From NCBI RefSeq assembly GCF_011393335.1, contig NZ_CP049865.1:434001-498000 (forward strand): a stretch of DNA of 64,000 nt, read 5' to 3'. The DNA is from Propioniciclava coleopterorum. Its GTDB lineage: Bacteria > Actinomycetota > Actinomycetes > Propionibacteriales > Propionibacteriaceae. Made by a program: the position numbers and the translations under genes. The notes beneath the pieces were generated by a model. It saw only the letters and a list, made by a program, of their open reading frames with translations, was not told the DNA's origin and did no database searches. Below are positions 8,634 through 17,924 of the stretch, piece by piece; position 1 is the first letter of the stretch; the number at the start of each line of letters is the position of its first letter.

Positions 8634-9659
8634 TCAGGCGGCGTTGCCGGAGCGCGAGCGGGCGAGGTCGAGTGCGACGTCGACGATCATGTCTTCCTGA
8701 CCGCCGACCATCTTGCGGGCGCCGAGTTCCATCAGGATCTCGGCGGTGCGGACGCCGTACTTGGCGGCGGCGCGCTGGGCGTGCAGCAGGAAGCTGCCGT
8801 ACACGCCCGCGTACCCGATGCTGAGCGTGTCGCGGTCGACCCGCACCGGGTTGGTCATCAGGGGCCGGACGAGGTCGTCGGCTGCGTCGGCCAGGGCGAA
8901 CACGTCGCAGCCGGTCTCCCAGCCGAGGCGGTCGCACACGGCCACGAACGCCTCCAGCGGCGTGTTGCCCGCGGCCGCCCCGAGGCCGGCCAGCGACGCG
9001 TCGACCCGGTAGGCGCCCTGCTCGACCGCGGCGACGGAGTTGGCCACCGAGACCGACAGGTTCTCGTGGGCGTGGACGCCGACCTGCGTCGCCGGGTCGA
9101 GCGCCTGCCGGACGGCGGCGATCTTCTCGGCGTACTCCCGGGTCGTCATGGCGCCGGCCGAATCGGTGACGTAGACACACTGGGCGCCGTAGCCCTCCAT
9201 CAGCTTGGCCTGCTCGACGAGCGTCGCGACCGGGGCCATGTGGGCCATCATCAGGAAGCCGGCGGTGTTGAGGCCGATCTCCCGGGCGGTGGCGATGTGC
9301 TGGGCGGCGACGTCGGCCTCGGTGCAGTGCGTGGCGACTCGGACGTAGGTCGCCCCGGCGGACCGGGCGTCCTTCAGTTCGGCGATCGTGCCGACGCCCG
9401 GGAGCAGCAGCGTCGCGATCGCGGCGCGCTCCACCACGGACGCGGCCGCCTCGATCTTGGCCAGGTCGGTGAACGGGGCGAACCCGTAGTTCGCGGACGC
9501 GCCGGCGAGCCCGTCGCCGTGGGCGACCTCGATGCTGTCGACGCCGGCGGCGTCCAGGGCCGAGGCGATGGCGCGCACCTGGTCGAGGGTGAACTGGTGG
9601 GCGACGGCGTGGCTGCCGTCGCGCAGCGTGACGTCGGAGATGAAGATGTCGGGGCTCAT
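8634..9659 (-). CDS. 4-hydroxy-2-oxovalerate aldolase
   Basis: This 341-residue DRE-TIM aldolase (DmpG/BphI/MhpE type) cleaves 4-hydroxy-2-oxoacids to pyruvate and an aldehyde. It has the N-terminal [12 protein letters not shown] with the metal-binding Asp and catalytic Arg, [25 protein letters not shown] and [19 protein letters not shown] with the metal-binding His pair. The C-terminal communication domain is present. The start overlaps the dehydrogenase stop (ATGA). The two enzymes are known to form a complex that channels the aldehyde, which fits the coupled gene arrangement. Equivalent symbols in different pathways are mhpE, dmpG, bphI and hsaF. Confidence 0.96.
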   Translation of the reverse strand: MSPDIFISDVTLRDGSHAVAHQFTLDQVRAIASALDAAGVDSIEVAHGDGLAGASANYGFAPFTDLAKIEAAASVVERAAIATLLLPGVGTIAELKDARSAGATYVRVATHCTEADVAAQHIATAREIGLNTAGFLMMAHMAPVATLVEQAKLMEGYGAQCVYVTDSAGAMTTREYAEKIAAVRQALDPATQVGVHAHENLSVSVANSVAAVEQGAYRVDASLAGLGAAAGNTPLEAFVAVCDRLGWETGCDVFALADAADDLVRPLMTNPVRVDRDTLSIGYAGVYGSFLLHAQRAAAKYGVRTAEILMELGARKMVGGQEDMIVDVALDLARSRSGNAA

Positions 9660-10597
9660 GCCGTGGCCTCCTGGGTGTCGTGCAGCGTCGCCGCGATGGC
9701 CTGACCGGTCCGCAGCGCGGCCGAGGTCATGATGTCGAGGTTCCCGGCGTAGGCGGGCAGGTAGTGGGCGGCACCCTCCACCTCGAGGAAGACGCTCACC
9801 TTGAGGCCGGTGAAGGTCGCGCCGTCGGGCAGGGTGATCGGCTCGGCGATGGCGTCGAACTGCACGTCCTGCTTGAGCCGGTAGCCGGGCACGTAGGCCG
9901 CGACCTCGGCGACGCGCGCCTCGACGGCCGCCCGGATGGCGTCGGGCTCGCCCGAGCGGGTCAGGCAGAACACCGTGTCGCGCATGAGCACGGGCGGCTC
10001 GGCCGGGTTGAGGATGATGATGGCCTTGCCGCGCGCGGCACCGCCCACCTGCTCCAGGGCGTGCGCGGTGGTCTCGGTGAACTCGTCGATGTTCGCCCGC
10101 GTGCCGGGACCCGCCGAGCGGGAGCTGATGGACGCGACGATCTCGGCGTACTCCACCGGCGCCACCGAGCTGATGGCGTGCACGATCGGGACGGTGGCCT
10201 GGCCGCCGCAGGTGACCATGTTGACGTTGGGGGCGTCGATCACCTCGACGAGGTTGGCCACCGGGACGCAGAACGGGCCGATGGCCGCGGGCGTGAGGTC
10301 GACGACCCGGATGCCCGGCTTGGCCGCGCGGAGCGCCGCGTCGTCGTAGACGTGCGCCTTGGCCGAGGTCGCGTCGAACACGATCTCGACGTCGTCGAAG
10401 ACCGGGGACGCGATGAGGCCGTCCACCCCGGTGTCGATCGCGGCGACGCCCAGGCGGGCCGCCCGGGCCAGACCGTCGGAGTCCGGGTCGATGCCGACGA
10501 GCGCCGCCACCTCCAGGTCACCCCCGCCCCGCAGGATCTTGATCATCAGGTCGGTGCCGATGTTGCCCGAGCCGATGATGGCTGCTTTCACACTCAC
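9656..10597 (-). CDS. Acetaldehyde dehydrogenase (acylating)
   Basis: A 313-residue CoA-dependent aldehyde dehydrogenase (DmpF/BphJ/MhpF type) that converts acetaldehyde or propanal to the acyl-CoA. It shows a Rossmann start [34 protein letters not shown], the catalytic Cys130 in [11 protein letters not shown], and a C-terminal [13 protein letters not shown]. The GTG start has a GGAAGGGA ribosome site. It is the first gene of the minus-strand operon and lies opposite an IclR regulator, whose binding site probably overlaps its promoter. No ring-cleavage or hydratase gene is present nearby. Confidence 0.96.
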   Translation of the reverse strand: MSVKAAIIGSGNIGTDLMIKILRGGGDLEVAALVGIDPDSDGLARAARLGVAAIDTGVDGLIASPVFDDVEIVFDATSAKAHVYDDAALRAAKPGIRVVDLTPAAIGPFCVPVANLVEVIDAPNVNMVTCGGQATVPIVHAISSVAPVEYAEIVASISSRSAGPGTRANIDEFTETTAHALEQVGGAARGKAIIILNPAEPPVLMRDTVFCLTRSGEPDAIRAAVEARVAEVAAYVPGYRLKQDVQFDAIAEPITLPDGATFTGLKVSVFLEVEGAAHYLPAYAGNLDIMTSAALRTGQAIAATLHDTQEATA

Positions 10598-10622
10598 GCT
10601 GCGTCCCTTCCATGCTCCGTCG

Positions 10623-10635
10623 CATGTCCGACATG
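10623..10635. promoter_or_regulatory. Second palindrome in the divergent regulatory region
   Basis: CATGTC-C-GACATG is a perfect 6+1+6 palindrome that lies just downstream of the -10 in the transcribed leader of the minus-strand operon. It may be a second operator or part of an extended site together with the neighbouring TGTCGAAC half-site. Confidence 0.4.
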
Positions 10636-10645
10636 TCGAACTGTG

Positions 10646-10680
10646 GTTCTAAATATCGAACATGAGAGGAGTGGTGTCAA
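10646..10680 (-). promoter_or_regulatory. Promoter with overlapping inverted repeat, upstream of the dehydrogenase-aldolase-transporter operon
   Basis: On the minus strand there is a full -35 TTGACA (10675-10680), a 17-base spacer and a -10 GATATT (10652-10657). An inverted repeat GTTC-N8-GAAC (10646-10661) covers the -10. A repressor bound there would block polymerase. The IclR-type regulator encoded on the other strand is the obvious candidate. Confidence 0.7.
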
Positions 10681-10731
10681 CCCGGATCGGCGAAATCGTG
10701 GGTAGGCTTCCCGACGACGAAAGGAGCCGGC

Positions 10732-11502
10732 ATGGCACGCCGCACGCCCGCTGTCATGCGCGCCCTCGACATCCTGGAGCTGTTCGTGGGACGCTCCGGA
10801 CGCCTCACCGCCGCCGACATCGGCGTCGCGACCGACCTCCCCCGCACGACCGTCCACGAGCTGCTGACCACCCTGGTCTCCCGCGGCTACCTCGAGCGCG
10901 ACGAGGCCGGGCGTTACCGGCTGGGCATGATGACCGTGCAGCTCGGCCAGGCGTACACCTCGCGCTTCGACCTGCTGGGCGAGGCGACCGACCTGGCCCG
11001 CACGGTGGCGCTGGAGACGGGCGAGACCTGCTCGGTGGCCGTCCTGCAGGGCAACGAGGTGTTCTACCTCGCCAAGGTCGACGGGGCCGAGCCCTTCCAC
11101 ATGCCCTCCTCGATCGGGCGCCGGCTCCCCGCGTCCTGCACCGGGCTGGGCAAGGTGCTGCTGAGCGACCTCGACGAGGAACAGCTCGCCGCCCTCTACC
11201 CCGGCGGGACGCTGCCCGCCATGACCCCCGCGAGCCGCACCACGCTGGCGGAGCTCACCCCCGAGCTGGCGGCGGCCCGCGCCGGCGGGGTGGCCTACGA
11301 GCGCGAGGAGTCGACGCCGGGGCTGGCCTGTGCGGCCGCGCCGATCCGGGACTTCGCCGGCCACGTCGTCGCGGCGGTGTCGCTCGCGGTCCCCCTGCAG
11401 CGCTGGGACGCGCGTCCGACCGAGACGTGGGCCGAGCTAGCCCTGGACGCGGCGGCTAGGATTTCCGCGCCCCGCCCTCCGGTCGTCACCCGCGCGGGTT
11501 AG
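10732..11502 (+). CDS. IclR family transcriptional regulator
   Basis: A 256-residue regulator with an N-terminal winged helix (residues 3-65: ALDILELF...LTAADIGVATDLPRTTVHELLTTLVSRGYLERD...YRLG). The C-terminal IclR effector-binding domain has ETGETCSVAVLQGNEVFYLAKVDG, the conserved LPASCTGLGKVLLS and a final CAAAPIRDFAGHVVAAVSLAVP. It is divergent from the aldehyde dehydrogenase operon and very likely controls it in response to a pathway acid. AAAGGAG lies six bases before the ATG. Confidence 0.93.
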   Translation: MARRTPAVMRALDILELFVGRSGRLTAADIGVATDLPRTTVHELLTTLVSRGYLERDEAGRYRLGMMTVQLGQAYTSRFDLLGEATDLARTVALETGETCSVAVLQGNEVFYLAKVDGAEPFHMPSSIGRRLPASCTGLGKVLLSDLDEEQLAALYPGGTLPAMTPASRTTLAELTPELAAARAGGVAYEREESTPGLACAAAPIRDFAGHVVAAVSLAVPLQRWDARPTETWAELALDAAARISAPRPPVVTRAG

Positions 11503-11547
11503 GGCACGCGAGCCACGGACCCGCCGCGCCCGCGGAGAGGAACGTGC

Positions 11548-13016
11548 ATGAGCGAGGACACCCCCGACATCCGGCCGTGGCCGGCGCTGTGGGCGCTGGT
11601 GGTGGGGTTCTTCATGATCCTGCTGGACACCACGATCGTGTCCGTCGCCAACCCCGCCATCAAGGCGGCGCTCGACCCGGCCACCGCGAACCTCGACAAC
11701 GTGGTGTGGGTCACCAGCGCCTACCTGCTGGCCTACGCGGTGCCCCTGCTGCTGACCGGACGCCTCGGCGACCGCTTCGGCCCCAAGCGCGTCTACCTCG
11801 TGGGCCTGGTGGTGTTCACGGTCTCCTCCCTGCTGTGCGGGCTGTCGGGCAGCCTGCCGCTGCTCGTCGCGGCCCGCGCCGTCCAGGGGCTGGGGGCGTC
11901 CATGATGTCGCCGCAGACGATGGCGGTGATCACGCGCATCTTCCCCGCCACGAGCCGCGGGGCCGCGATGGGGCTGTGGGGCGCGACCGCCGGCGTCGCG
12001 ACGCTGCTGGGGCCGATCGCGGGCGGCCTGCTGGTGGACGGCTTCGGCTGGCAGTGGATCTTCTTCATCAACATCCCCATCGGGGTCGTGGCCTGGCTGC
12101 TCGCCCACCGCCTGGTGCCGGACCTGCCCACGCACCCGCACCGCTTCGACGTGACGGGCGTCCTGCTGTCGGGCGCGGCGCTGTTCCTGATCGTGTTCGG
12201 CCTCCAGGAGGGCGAGACCTACGCGTGGGGGACCATCTGGGGCCGGTGTCGGTGTGGTCGCTCATCCTCGCCGGGGCGGTGCTGTTCGGCGCCTTCCTGT
12301 GGAACCAGGCCCACACCCGCAACGAGCCGCTCGTCCCGCTGAGCCTGTTCGCCGACCGCAACTTCGCGATGGCGAACATCGGCATCGCGGCGGTGGGCTG
12401 CGCGGTGACGAGCATGTCCCTGCCCATGATGTTCTTCGCCCAGCTCGGGCGCGGGCTCTCCCCCACCCAGGCCGCGCTGCTGACCGCGCCCAGCGCCGTG
12501 CTGTCGGGCGTGCTGGCGCCCTTCGCCGGCCGACTGCTCGACCGGACCGACCCGCGCTTCATCCTGCTGCCCGGCCTGATCCTGGTGGCCGGCGCGATGA
12601 CCTGGTGGGGCCTGTGGATGAACGTCGACACCCCGATCTGGGCGTTCCTGTTCCCCGCCGCGATGATGGGCGTCGGGCAGGCCGGGATGTGGGGGCCGCT
12701 GTCGACCACGGCGAACCGGAACCTGCCGCCGCGCCTGGCCGGGGCCGGCGCCGGGGTCTACAACACCACCCGGCAGATCGGCTCGGTCATCGGGTCGGCG
12801 GCCATCGCCGCGCTGATGCAGTCGCGGCTCACCGCGCTGATGCCGGCGGGCCAGGACGGCCTCGCCGGCGCCGCGCACGGTGGGCTGCCGCCGCAGGCCG
12901 CCGCGCCGTTCTCGCTGGCGATGGGTCAGGCGATGCTGCTCCCTGTCTGCGTCCTGGGCGTGGCGATCGTCGCGGCCAGCTTCATGGAACGCCCCAGCGT
13001 CCTGGCCCGGCGGTAG
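11548..13016 (+). CDS. DHA2-type MFS efflux transporter (one frame break)
   Basis: A 14-helix MFS protein of the EmrB/QacA type, about 490 residues. Motifs include [22 protein letters not shown] in helix 1, [32 protein letters not shown] for helix 2 and loop 2-3, [20 protein letters not shown] in helix 4, and [25 protein letters not shown] (motif C, antiporter). The frame changes at the GGGG run 12239-12242; one added G joins TWGTIWG to [11 protein letters not shown] without loss. Proton-driven export of drugs or toxic metabolites is typical for the family. It follows the IclR gene by 45 bases, but has its own ribosome site. Confidence 0.88.
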
Positions 13017-13157
13017 CGACGGGTCGGGGAGTTCCCCTGGCCCACCCTCCCCGCTCGGCCCAGCACCCGGTGATGCGTCGTGCGCGTTGCGTCGTGCCCG
13101 CGTGCGTCGTGCTGGGCGTGCCCCGTGTGGGAGGGCCCGGCCCGTCGGGCCTGCAGT

Positions 13158-13182
13158 GCGACCGAAACGAACCCTCGGTCGC
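13158..13182. terminator. Hairpin between convergent genes
   Basis: GCGACCGA and TCGGTCGC form a perfect 8-bp stem around a 9-base loop. It sits between the ends of the MFS gene and the DIP1984-type gene, so it could serve both strands. A smaller GGCCCG-T-CGGGCC hairpin lies at 13139-13151. Confidence 0.5.
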
Positions 13183-13241
13183 GTGGGCTCGTGCTCGCTG
13201 CCGAACGGGTACCGGCTCCCCGGACCCGTCGTGCCCCGAGC

Positions 13242-13700
13242 TTAGGGCTCGACGAGGTCGGTGGACCAGTTGAGCTGCTGGAGCCGCTCGTCCAGCCGCC
13301 GGAAGGCCTTCGCCGTCGCGTCGGCCTCGGCGCGCAGGTCGGCCACCGACACCGTGGGGACGAACTTGATCTCGGCGCGCCCGAACCGGGCGCCCGGCGT
13401 CGCCGCCGCCGCGACCGACGCGAGGAACTTCTGGCGGCGGGCCAGCGTGTCCCGCTCGGCGATGGCGTCGGTGATGGTGCCGCCCTCGTCGAAGGCGGTG
13501 GCGGCGTTCGTCGCGTTGATGGCGGCGACGAGCCACGTCAGCCGCTCGAAGGACGCCGCGGCCTCGGCCAGCAGCGCCCGGGGATCCTCGACGGGGCTCT
13601 CGCCCTCCTGGACGAGCACCGCCCCGGCGAGGCGGCCCTCGATCTCCGCGATCCGGGTCTGGACGGCCGCGCGTTCGGCCAGCGCCTGGGCGAGCTTCAT
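13242..13700 (-). CDS. DIP1984-family protein (septicolysin-like)
   Basis: A 152-residue mostly helical protein starting [24 protein letters not shown] and ending [18 protein letters not shown]. This is the pattern of the DIP1984 family, some members of which are named septicolysin; the biochemical role is unknown. The long N-terminal helix and the LNW.tdL ending are diagnostic. Its ATG overlaps the rph stop as ATGA, making it the third gene of a murI-rph-DIP1984 chain with two such overlaps. Confidence 0.8.
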   Translation of the reverse strand: MKLAQALAERAAVQTRIAEIEGRLAGAVLVQEGESPVEDPRALLAEAAASFERLTWLVAAINATNAATAFDEGGTITDAIAERDTLARRQKFLASVAAAATPGARFGRAEIKFVPTVSVADLRAEADATAKAFRRLDERLQQLNWSTDLVEP

Positions 13701-14422
13701 CGGGCCAGCGCCTCCGCCTGAAGGGTCGCCAGGGTGGCGCACCCCGCCTGCCCCAGGTCGAGCAGCGCGTCGAGCTGGGCGCGGTCGAACGGCTCCCCCT
13801 CGGCGGTGCCCTGCACCTCGATGAGGCGCCCGTCGCCGGTGCAGACGATGTTCATGTCGACCTCGGCGGCCGAGTCCTCCTCGTAGGGGAGGTCCAGAAG
13901 GGCCGTGCCGTCCAGGATGCCGACGCTGATCGCGGCCACCGAGTCCTTCAGCGGCTCGCCGGCCAGCAGGTCGCGCTCGCGCAGCCACGCCACGGCGTCC
14001 GCGAGGGCGACGTAGGCGCCCGTGATGGACGCGGTGCGGGTGCCGCCGTCGGCCTGCAGCACGTCGCAGTCGATGACGATGGTGTTCTCCCCCAGCGCCT
14101 CGTAGTCGATGACCGCGCGCAGCGCCCGGCCGATCAGGCGGGAGATCTCGTGGGTGCGGCCGCCGACGCGTCCACGACGCGACTCGCGGTCCGAGCGGGT
14201 GTGCGTCGAGCGCGGCAGCATCTCGTACTCCGCGGTGACCCAGCCCAGGCCGCTGCCCTTGCGCCAGCGCGGGACCCCCGGCGTGACCGACGCCGCGACC
14301 AGGACGCGGGTGGCACCGAACTCGACCAGCACCGAACCCTCGGCGTGGTCGAGCCACTTGCGGGTGATGCGGACGTCGCGGAGCTGGTCGGGGGCACGCC
14401 CATCGGCGCGTTGGAAGGTCAT
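13697..14422 (-). CDS. rph: Ribonuclease PH
   Basis: This 241-residue phosphorolytic 3'-5' exoribonuclease trims tRNA precursors. It has [15 protein letters not shown] at the start, [35 protein letters not shown], a [41 protein letters not shown]-type core, and a C-terminal [24 protein letters not shown]. These are the phosphate-binding and catalytic segments of the family. It overlaps murI upstream and the DIP1984 gene downstream by four bases each. The murI-rph-rdgB association is common in actinobacteria; here rdgB has moved about 8 kb away. Confidence 0.97.
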   Translation of the reverse strand: MTFQRADGRAPDQLRDVRITRKWLDHAEGSVLVEFGATRVLVAASVTPGVPRWRKGSGLGWVTAEYEMLPRSTHTRSDRESRRGRVGGRTHEISRLIGRALRAVIDYEALGENTIVIDCDVLQADGGTRTASITGAYVALADAVAWLRERDLLAGEPLKDSVAAISVGILDGTALLDLPYEEDSAAEVDMNIVCTGDGRLIEVQGTAEGEPFDRAQLDALLDLGQAGCATLATLQAEALAR

Positions 14423-15234
14423 GCCCGCAGACTATCGGTTTCCACCTGCTCGACATCGGTCACGAACCCGCCCATCAGGCGCCGCCCGATGCCCTCGAAC
14501 ATCTCGGGGCTGCCGGTGGTGAGGAAGCGGCGGGTGACGGGGCGCTGGTCGGTGCGGACCAGGTCGAGGTCGGTCAGCGTCGTGAAGACCTCCTTGGCGC
14601 ACTCGTCGGCCGAGGAGACCATCGTGACCCCGTCGCCCAGCACGTAGCCGAGCACGCCGGTCAGCAGCGGGTAGTGGGTGCAGCCCAGGATCAGGGTGTC
14701 GACGTCCGCCCCCTGCAACGGAGCCAGGTACTCCCGGGCCAGCGCCAGGATCTCGGGGCCGGTGGTGACGCCCCGCTCGACGTAGTCCACGAACCGCGGG
14801 CACGGCGAGGTGAAGAGTTCGACGTCCGGCACGGCGGTGAGGGCGTCGTCGTAGCTCAGGGAGTTCGCGGTCGCCTGCGTGCAGATGACGCCGATCCGGC
14901 CGTTGCGGGTGGCCTTCACCGACCGGCGCGCGGCGGGCAGGATCACCTCGATCACCGGGACGTCGTAGCGCTCGCGGGCGTCCCGCAGCACCGCCGAGGA
15001 CGCCGAGTTGCACGCGATCACCAGCGCCTTGACGTCTTGGGCGACCAGGTAGTCCAGCGACTCCAGGGCGAACTGCCGGACCTCCGACAGCGGGCGGGGC
15101 CCGTAGGGGGCGCGGGCGGTGTCGCCCAGGTAGATGATGTCCTCGTTGGGCAACTGGTCGGTCACCGCGCGGGCGACGGTCAGCCCCCCGAAACCCGAAT
15201 CGAACAGCCCGATCGGTGCATCCACATCGCTCAC
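14419..15234 (-). CDS. murI: Glutamate racemase
   Basis: A 271-residue enzyme that makes D-glutamate for peptidoglycan. The two catalytic cysteines appear in [12 protein letters not shown] and [13 protein letters not shown], and the N-terminus has [17 protein letters not shown] and [13 protein letters not shown]. The GTG start is eight bases after a TAGCCT hexamer. It is the first gene of the murI-rph-DIP1984 chain. Confidence 0.97.
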   Translation of the reverse strand: MSDVDAPIGLFDSGFGGLTVARAVTDQLPNEDIIYLGDTARAPYGPRPLSEVRQFALESLDYLVAQDVKALVIACNSASSAVLRDARERYDVPVIEVILPAARRSVKATRNGRIGVICTQATANSLSYDDALTAVPDVELFTSPCPRFVDYVERGVTTGPEILALAREYLAPLQGADVDTLILGCTHYPLLTGVLGYVLGDGVTMVSSADECAKEVFTTLTDLDLVRTDQRPVTRRFLTTGSPEMFEGIGRRLMGGFVTDVEQVETDSLRA

Positions 15235-15280
15235 GACGACCCAGGCTACCCGGGACGCGGGCGCCCCGGAGCGGGCCCGC

Positions 15281-15579
15281 TCAGGCCGCGCCCGGACGCC
15301 GCCGCAGGCTCAGCGCGACCAGGCCGGGGCCGCGGCGTCCGGGGACCGGGGCGCCGGTCGCGCAGCCCGCCCCGCCGTCCGCGGTCGCGAACGCGCAGCC
15401 GCCGCACCCGCCCGAGGGGCAGCCCGCGGTCAGGGACTTCGACTCGATGCGCCCCGCGCGGACGAGGTGGTCGACCGCGGCGCTCACCACGTCGTGTGTC
15501 AGGCCGGTGCGGGCCTCGACCTCGGTCAGCGAGGCGGCGCCCCCTCGAAGGCGTCCAGGACGGCGGTCAGCGGCCTCAC
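15281..15579 (-). CDS. FeoC-like winged-helix Fe-S protein (one frame break)
   Basis: A small protein of about 100 residues encoded directly after feoB; its GTG overlaps the feoB stop (GTGA). The N-terminal winged helix reads [12 protein letters not shown] then [30 protein letters not shown]. It is followed by the cysteine cluster CPSGGCGGC and a further Cys, which could hold an Fe-S cluster or zinc. The frame changes at a C run of five (15540-15544); adding one base joins the two parts. Position, size and the helix plus Cys motif match FeoC-type proteins, which are thought to regulate or stabilise FeoB. Confidence 0.75.
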
Positions 15580-17609
15580 CAGAACAACCGCCCGATCTGG
15601 AAGACGGCCACCGCGGCCGTCCAGGCGACGACGAGCTGCATCGCGATGCCGAACAGCGTCCATGCCCAGCCGATCTCGCGCTTCTGGGCCGCGATGGTGG
15701 CCACACACGGGGTGTAGGCCATCAGGAACACCAGGAACGCGGCGACCGCGGGCAGCGGGTGCCCGCCCGAGGAGCCCTCGAAGGCCGTCATGATCGCCGT
15801 GCCGAAGCTGCCCGGGTCCTCGCCCTCGTCGGGCTCCTCCACGGCGTAGGTCTGCGCCCACGAACTGATGACGGCCTCCTTGGCCACGAACCCGACCACC
15901 AGGGCCGACGCCGTCTGCCACTGCCCGAAGCCCGCGGGCTCGAACACGGGCGCGATGGACTGGGCGGCGACGCCGTAGGCCGAGTCCTGCACGGGGACCT
16001 CGCCGAAGCGCTCGCCGGGCTGGGTCGGGATGGACTGCAGCAGCCAGACGGCGCAGACGGTGACGACGATGATGCCCGACGCCGTCCGGAGGAAGCCCCG
16101 CAGCCGCGTCCACGACACCGCGGCGGTCAGCCGGGCGGTGGGCACCTGGTAGGGCGGCAGGTCCAGCACGAGCGGCTCGGCGCCCATCGCGCGCCACAGC
16201 GTCCTGCGCAGCACCAGGCCCACGCCGATCACCATGGCGATCGAGGCCAGGTACATGACGAACACGACCGTGCCGGCGCCGCGCCCGAAGAAGATGGTGC
16301 CGATCATCACGTAGACGGTCAGCCGGGCGGTGCAGGAGGTGAAGGGCACCAGCAGCGAGGTGAGGATGCGCTGGCGCGGGTCGCCCAGGATGCGGGTGGC
16401 GGAGATGGCCGGCACGTTGCAGCCGAAGCCGACGACCAGCGGCAGGAAGGCCTTGCCCGGCAGCCCGATGCGCCGCATCAGGCGGTCGGTGACCACGGCG
16501 GCGCGCGCCATGTAGCCCGAGTCCTCCAGCAGCGCCAGCAGGACGAACATGAGCGCCATCAGCGGCACGAACGTCAGCAGCATGCCGACGCCGGCGACGA
16601 GGCCGTCCACGACGAGCCCCTCGACCCAGGTGCCGCCCAGGCCGATCAGGCCGAGCAGGCCGCGGGCGGCGTCCGAGACCGGGCCGGTGAAGAAGCCGTC
16701 CAGCCAGTCCTGCAGCGGGGCGGCGACCGTGGTGGTGATCTGGAACACGATCCACATCACGCCCAGGAAGACCAGCGGGCCGGCGACGGGGTGGGTGACC
16801 ACGCGGTCGATCCGGTCGGACCGGCTGACCCGCTCGGCGCCCGTGCGCGTCGTGCCGGACGCCGCGGCGTCCTCGATCCAGGCGAAGCGCTCGTCCTCGC
16901 GCTCGAGGTCGTCCGACCACTCGCCCACGGCGCGGGGCGCCGGAGCGGGGCGCGCCAGCGCCTCCCGGACCGCCCGGGTGAGGTTGTCCAGACCGACGCG
17001 GTGGCGCGGGTCGACCACCACGACGGGGATCCCGAGGGCCTCCGACAGGGCGTAACTGTCGACCTCGACGCCGGCCTGCCGGGCGACGTCGGTCATGGTC
17101 AGGGCGACCACGACGCGGCAGGACGCCTCGCGCAGTTGGGCGACCAGGTACAGGGAGCGGGCCAGGTGCGCGGCGTCCACCGCCACGACGGTGACGTCGG
17201 GGCGCTCGGAGGCCGGCGCCTCCAGCAGCAGGACGCGGGTCAACTCCTCGTCGGGGCTGAGCGGGTCGAGGCTGTAGGCGCCCGGCAGGTCGATGAGGGT
17301 GAACTCGGTGACGTTGTTCGCCGTGCAGGCGCCGTCGCACGCGTCGCACTGGCACACCTTGTCGCCGGCCCGGAACCGCCAGACGCCGCGTCCGACGTCG
17401 ACGGTCGTGCCGGGCCAGTTGCCGGTGGTGGCGCGCAGGCCCGTCAGGCCGTTGAACAGGGTGGACTTCCCGACGTTGGGCGCGCCGGCCAGCGCCACGA
17501 TCGGGGCGCCCTCGGCACCCTCGCCGCTGCCCTCGCAGCACGCCGCGCGCAGCGTGGGGGTTCGGGGCTGGATGCTGAGCACGCGGCCCGACCGGGTCTC
17601 GGCGCTCAC
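15576..17609 (-). CDS. feoB: Ferrous iron transport protein B
   Basis: A 677-residue Fe(II) transporter with an N-terminal GTPase domain: G1 GAPNVGKST (42-50), G2 region TGNWPGTTVD, G3 DLPGAYSL and a G4-like ALTMTD. A helical spacer follows, then membrane segments containing the two Gate motifs around VGFGCNVPAISATRIL and FVAKEAVISS. An unusual insertion in the G domain carries Cys86, 88, 91 and 95 in a C-x-C-x2-C-x3-C pattern, besides a CC pair at 24-25. The GTG start overlaps feoA. Iron control by the DtxR-type box upstream of feoA is expected. Confidence 0.97.
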   Translation of the reverse strand: MSAETRSGRVLSIQPRTPTLRAACCEGSGEGAEGAPIVALAGAPNVGKSTLFNGLTGLRATTGNWPGTTVDVGRGVWRFRAGDKVCQCDACDGACTANNVTEFTLIDLPGAYSLDPLSPDEELTRVLLLEAPASERPDVTVVAVDAAHLARSLYLVAQLREASCRVVVALTMTDVARQAGVEVDSYALSEALGIPVVVVDPRHRVGLDNLTRAVREALARPAPAPRAVGEWSDDLEREDERFAWIEDAAASGTTRTGAERVSRSDRIDRVVTHPVAGPLVFLGVMWIVFQITTTVAAPLQDWLDGFFTGPVSDAARGLLGLIGLGGTWVEGLVVDGLVAGVGMLLTFVPLMALMFVLLALLEDSGYMARAAVVTDRLMRRIGLPGKAFLPLVVGFGCNVPAISATRILGDPRQRILTSLLVPFTSCTARLTVYVMIGTIFFGRGAGTVVFVMYLASIAMVIGVGLVLRRTLWRAMGAEPLVLDLPPYQVPTARLTAAVSWTRLRGFLRTASGIIVVTVCAVWLLQSIPTQPGERFGEVPVQDSAYGVAAQSIAPVFEPAGFGQWQTASALVVGFVAKEAVISSWAQTYAVEEPDEGEDPGSFGTAIMTAFEGSSGGHPLPAVAAFLVFLMAYTPCVATIAAQKREIGWAWTLFGIAMQLVVAWTAAVAVFQIGRLFW

Positions 17610-17809
17610 GCGGCGACCTCGGCCGACAACTCCCGCAGCACGGCGGCGTCCACGGCCACCCGGCCGCCCGCGACCGACACGATCCGGCCGCCGCCGGCCA
17701 GGCGCTGCACGAGTTCGATCCGGCTGCCGCGGCGCAGGCCGAGGCTCGCCAGGCGGCGCGCGGTGGTGTGGTCGGGGTGCACTCCGGTGAGGAGAAGGGG
17801 GGTGTCCAT
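17606..17809 (-). CDS. feoA: FeoA-like SH3-fold protein
   Basis: A small cytosolic partner of FeoB. The sequence TTARRLASLGLRRGSRIELVQRL...GGRVAVDAAVLRELSAEV fits the FeoA SH3-like fold (rrLaeLGl..G..i). I chose the ATG at 17809 (67 residues). The longer GTG form, starting at 17842, would begin directly against the iron box and leave no room for a promoter and leader. Its stop overlaps the feoB GTG. It is first in the feoA-feoB-feoC operon. Confidence 0.85.
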   Translation of the reverse strand: MDTPLLLTGVHPDHTTARRLASLGLRRGSRIELVQRLAGGGRIVSVAGGRVAVDAAVLRELSAEVAA

Positions 17810-17842
17810 CGGGGCGCCCGCCAGATTCAGCGTTTCAGGCAC

Positions 17843-17861
17843 GTTTGAAAGGCTAACCTAA
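17843..17861 (-). promoter_or_regulatory. DtxR/IdeR-type iron box upstream of feoA
   Basis: On the minus strand the 19-base site begins TTAGGTTAGCCT, identical to the first 12 positions of the DtxR/IdeR consensus (TTAGGTTAGCCTAACCTAA), and continues less well conserved (TTCAAAC). It lies just before feoA, as expected for repression of ferrous iron uptake when iron is plentiful. Confidence 0.85.
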
Positions 17862-17866
17862 GTTTC

Positions 17867-17885
17867 TTACTACCGCCAGTAGTAA
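17867..17885. promoter_or_regulatory. TTACTAC-N5-GTAGTAA inverted repeat in the feo promoter region
   Basis: A perfect 7-bp inverted repeat with a five-base spacer lies five bases upstream of the iron box. It could be a second operator, for example for an oxygen or redox regulator, or a hairpin ending the clpS-DUF2017 transcript, whose last stop is 39 bases away. The AT-rich arms argue more for an operator. Confidence 0.45.
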
Positions 17886-17924
17886 CACCGATTTGCGCAA
17901 CGTTGCCCTAGCCAAAAGGCGATC

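Noticed and set aside
15216-17861. Very long plus-strand open frame opposite feoB
   Set aside because: It is the high-GC shadow of feoB, with low-complexity Arg/Gly/His-rich translation and no motifs, while feoB is complete and coupled to feoA and the FeoC-like gene.
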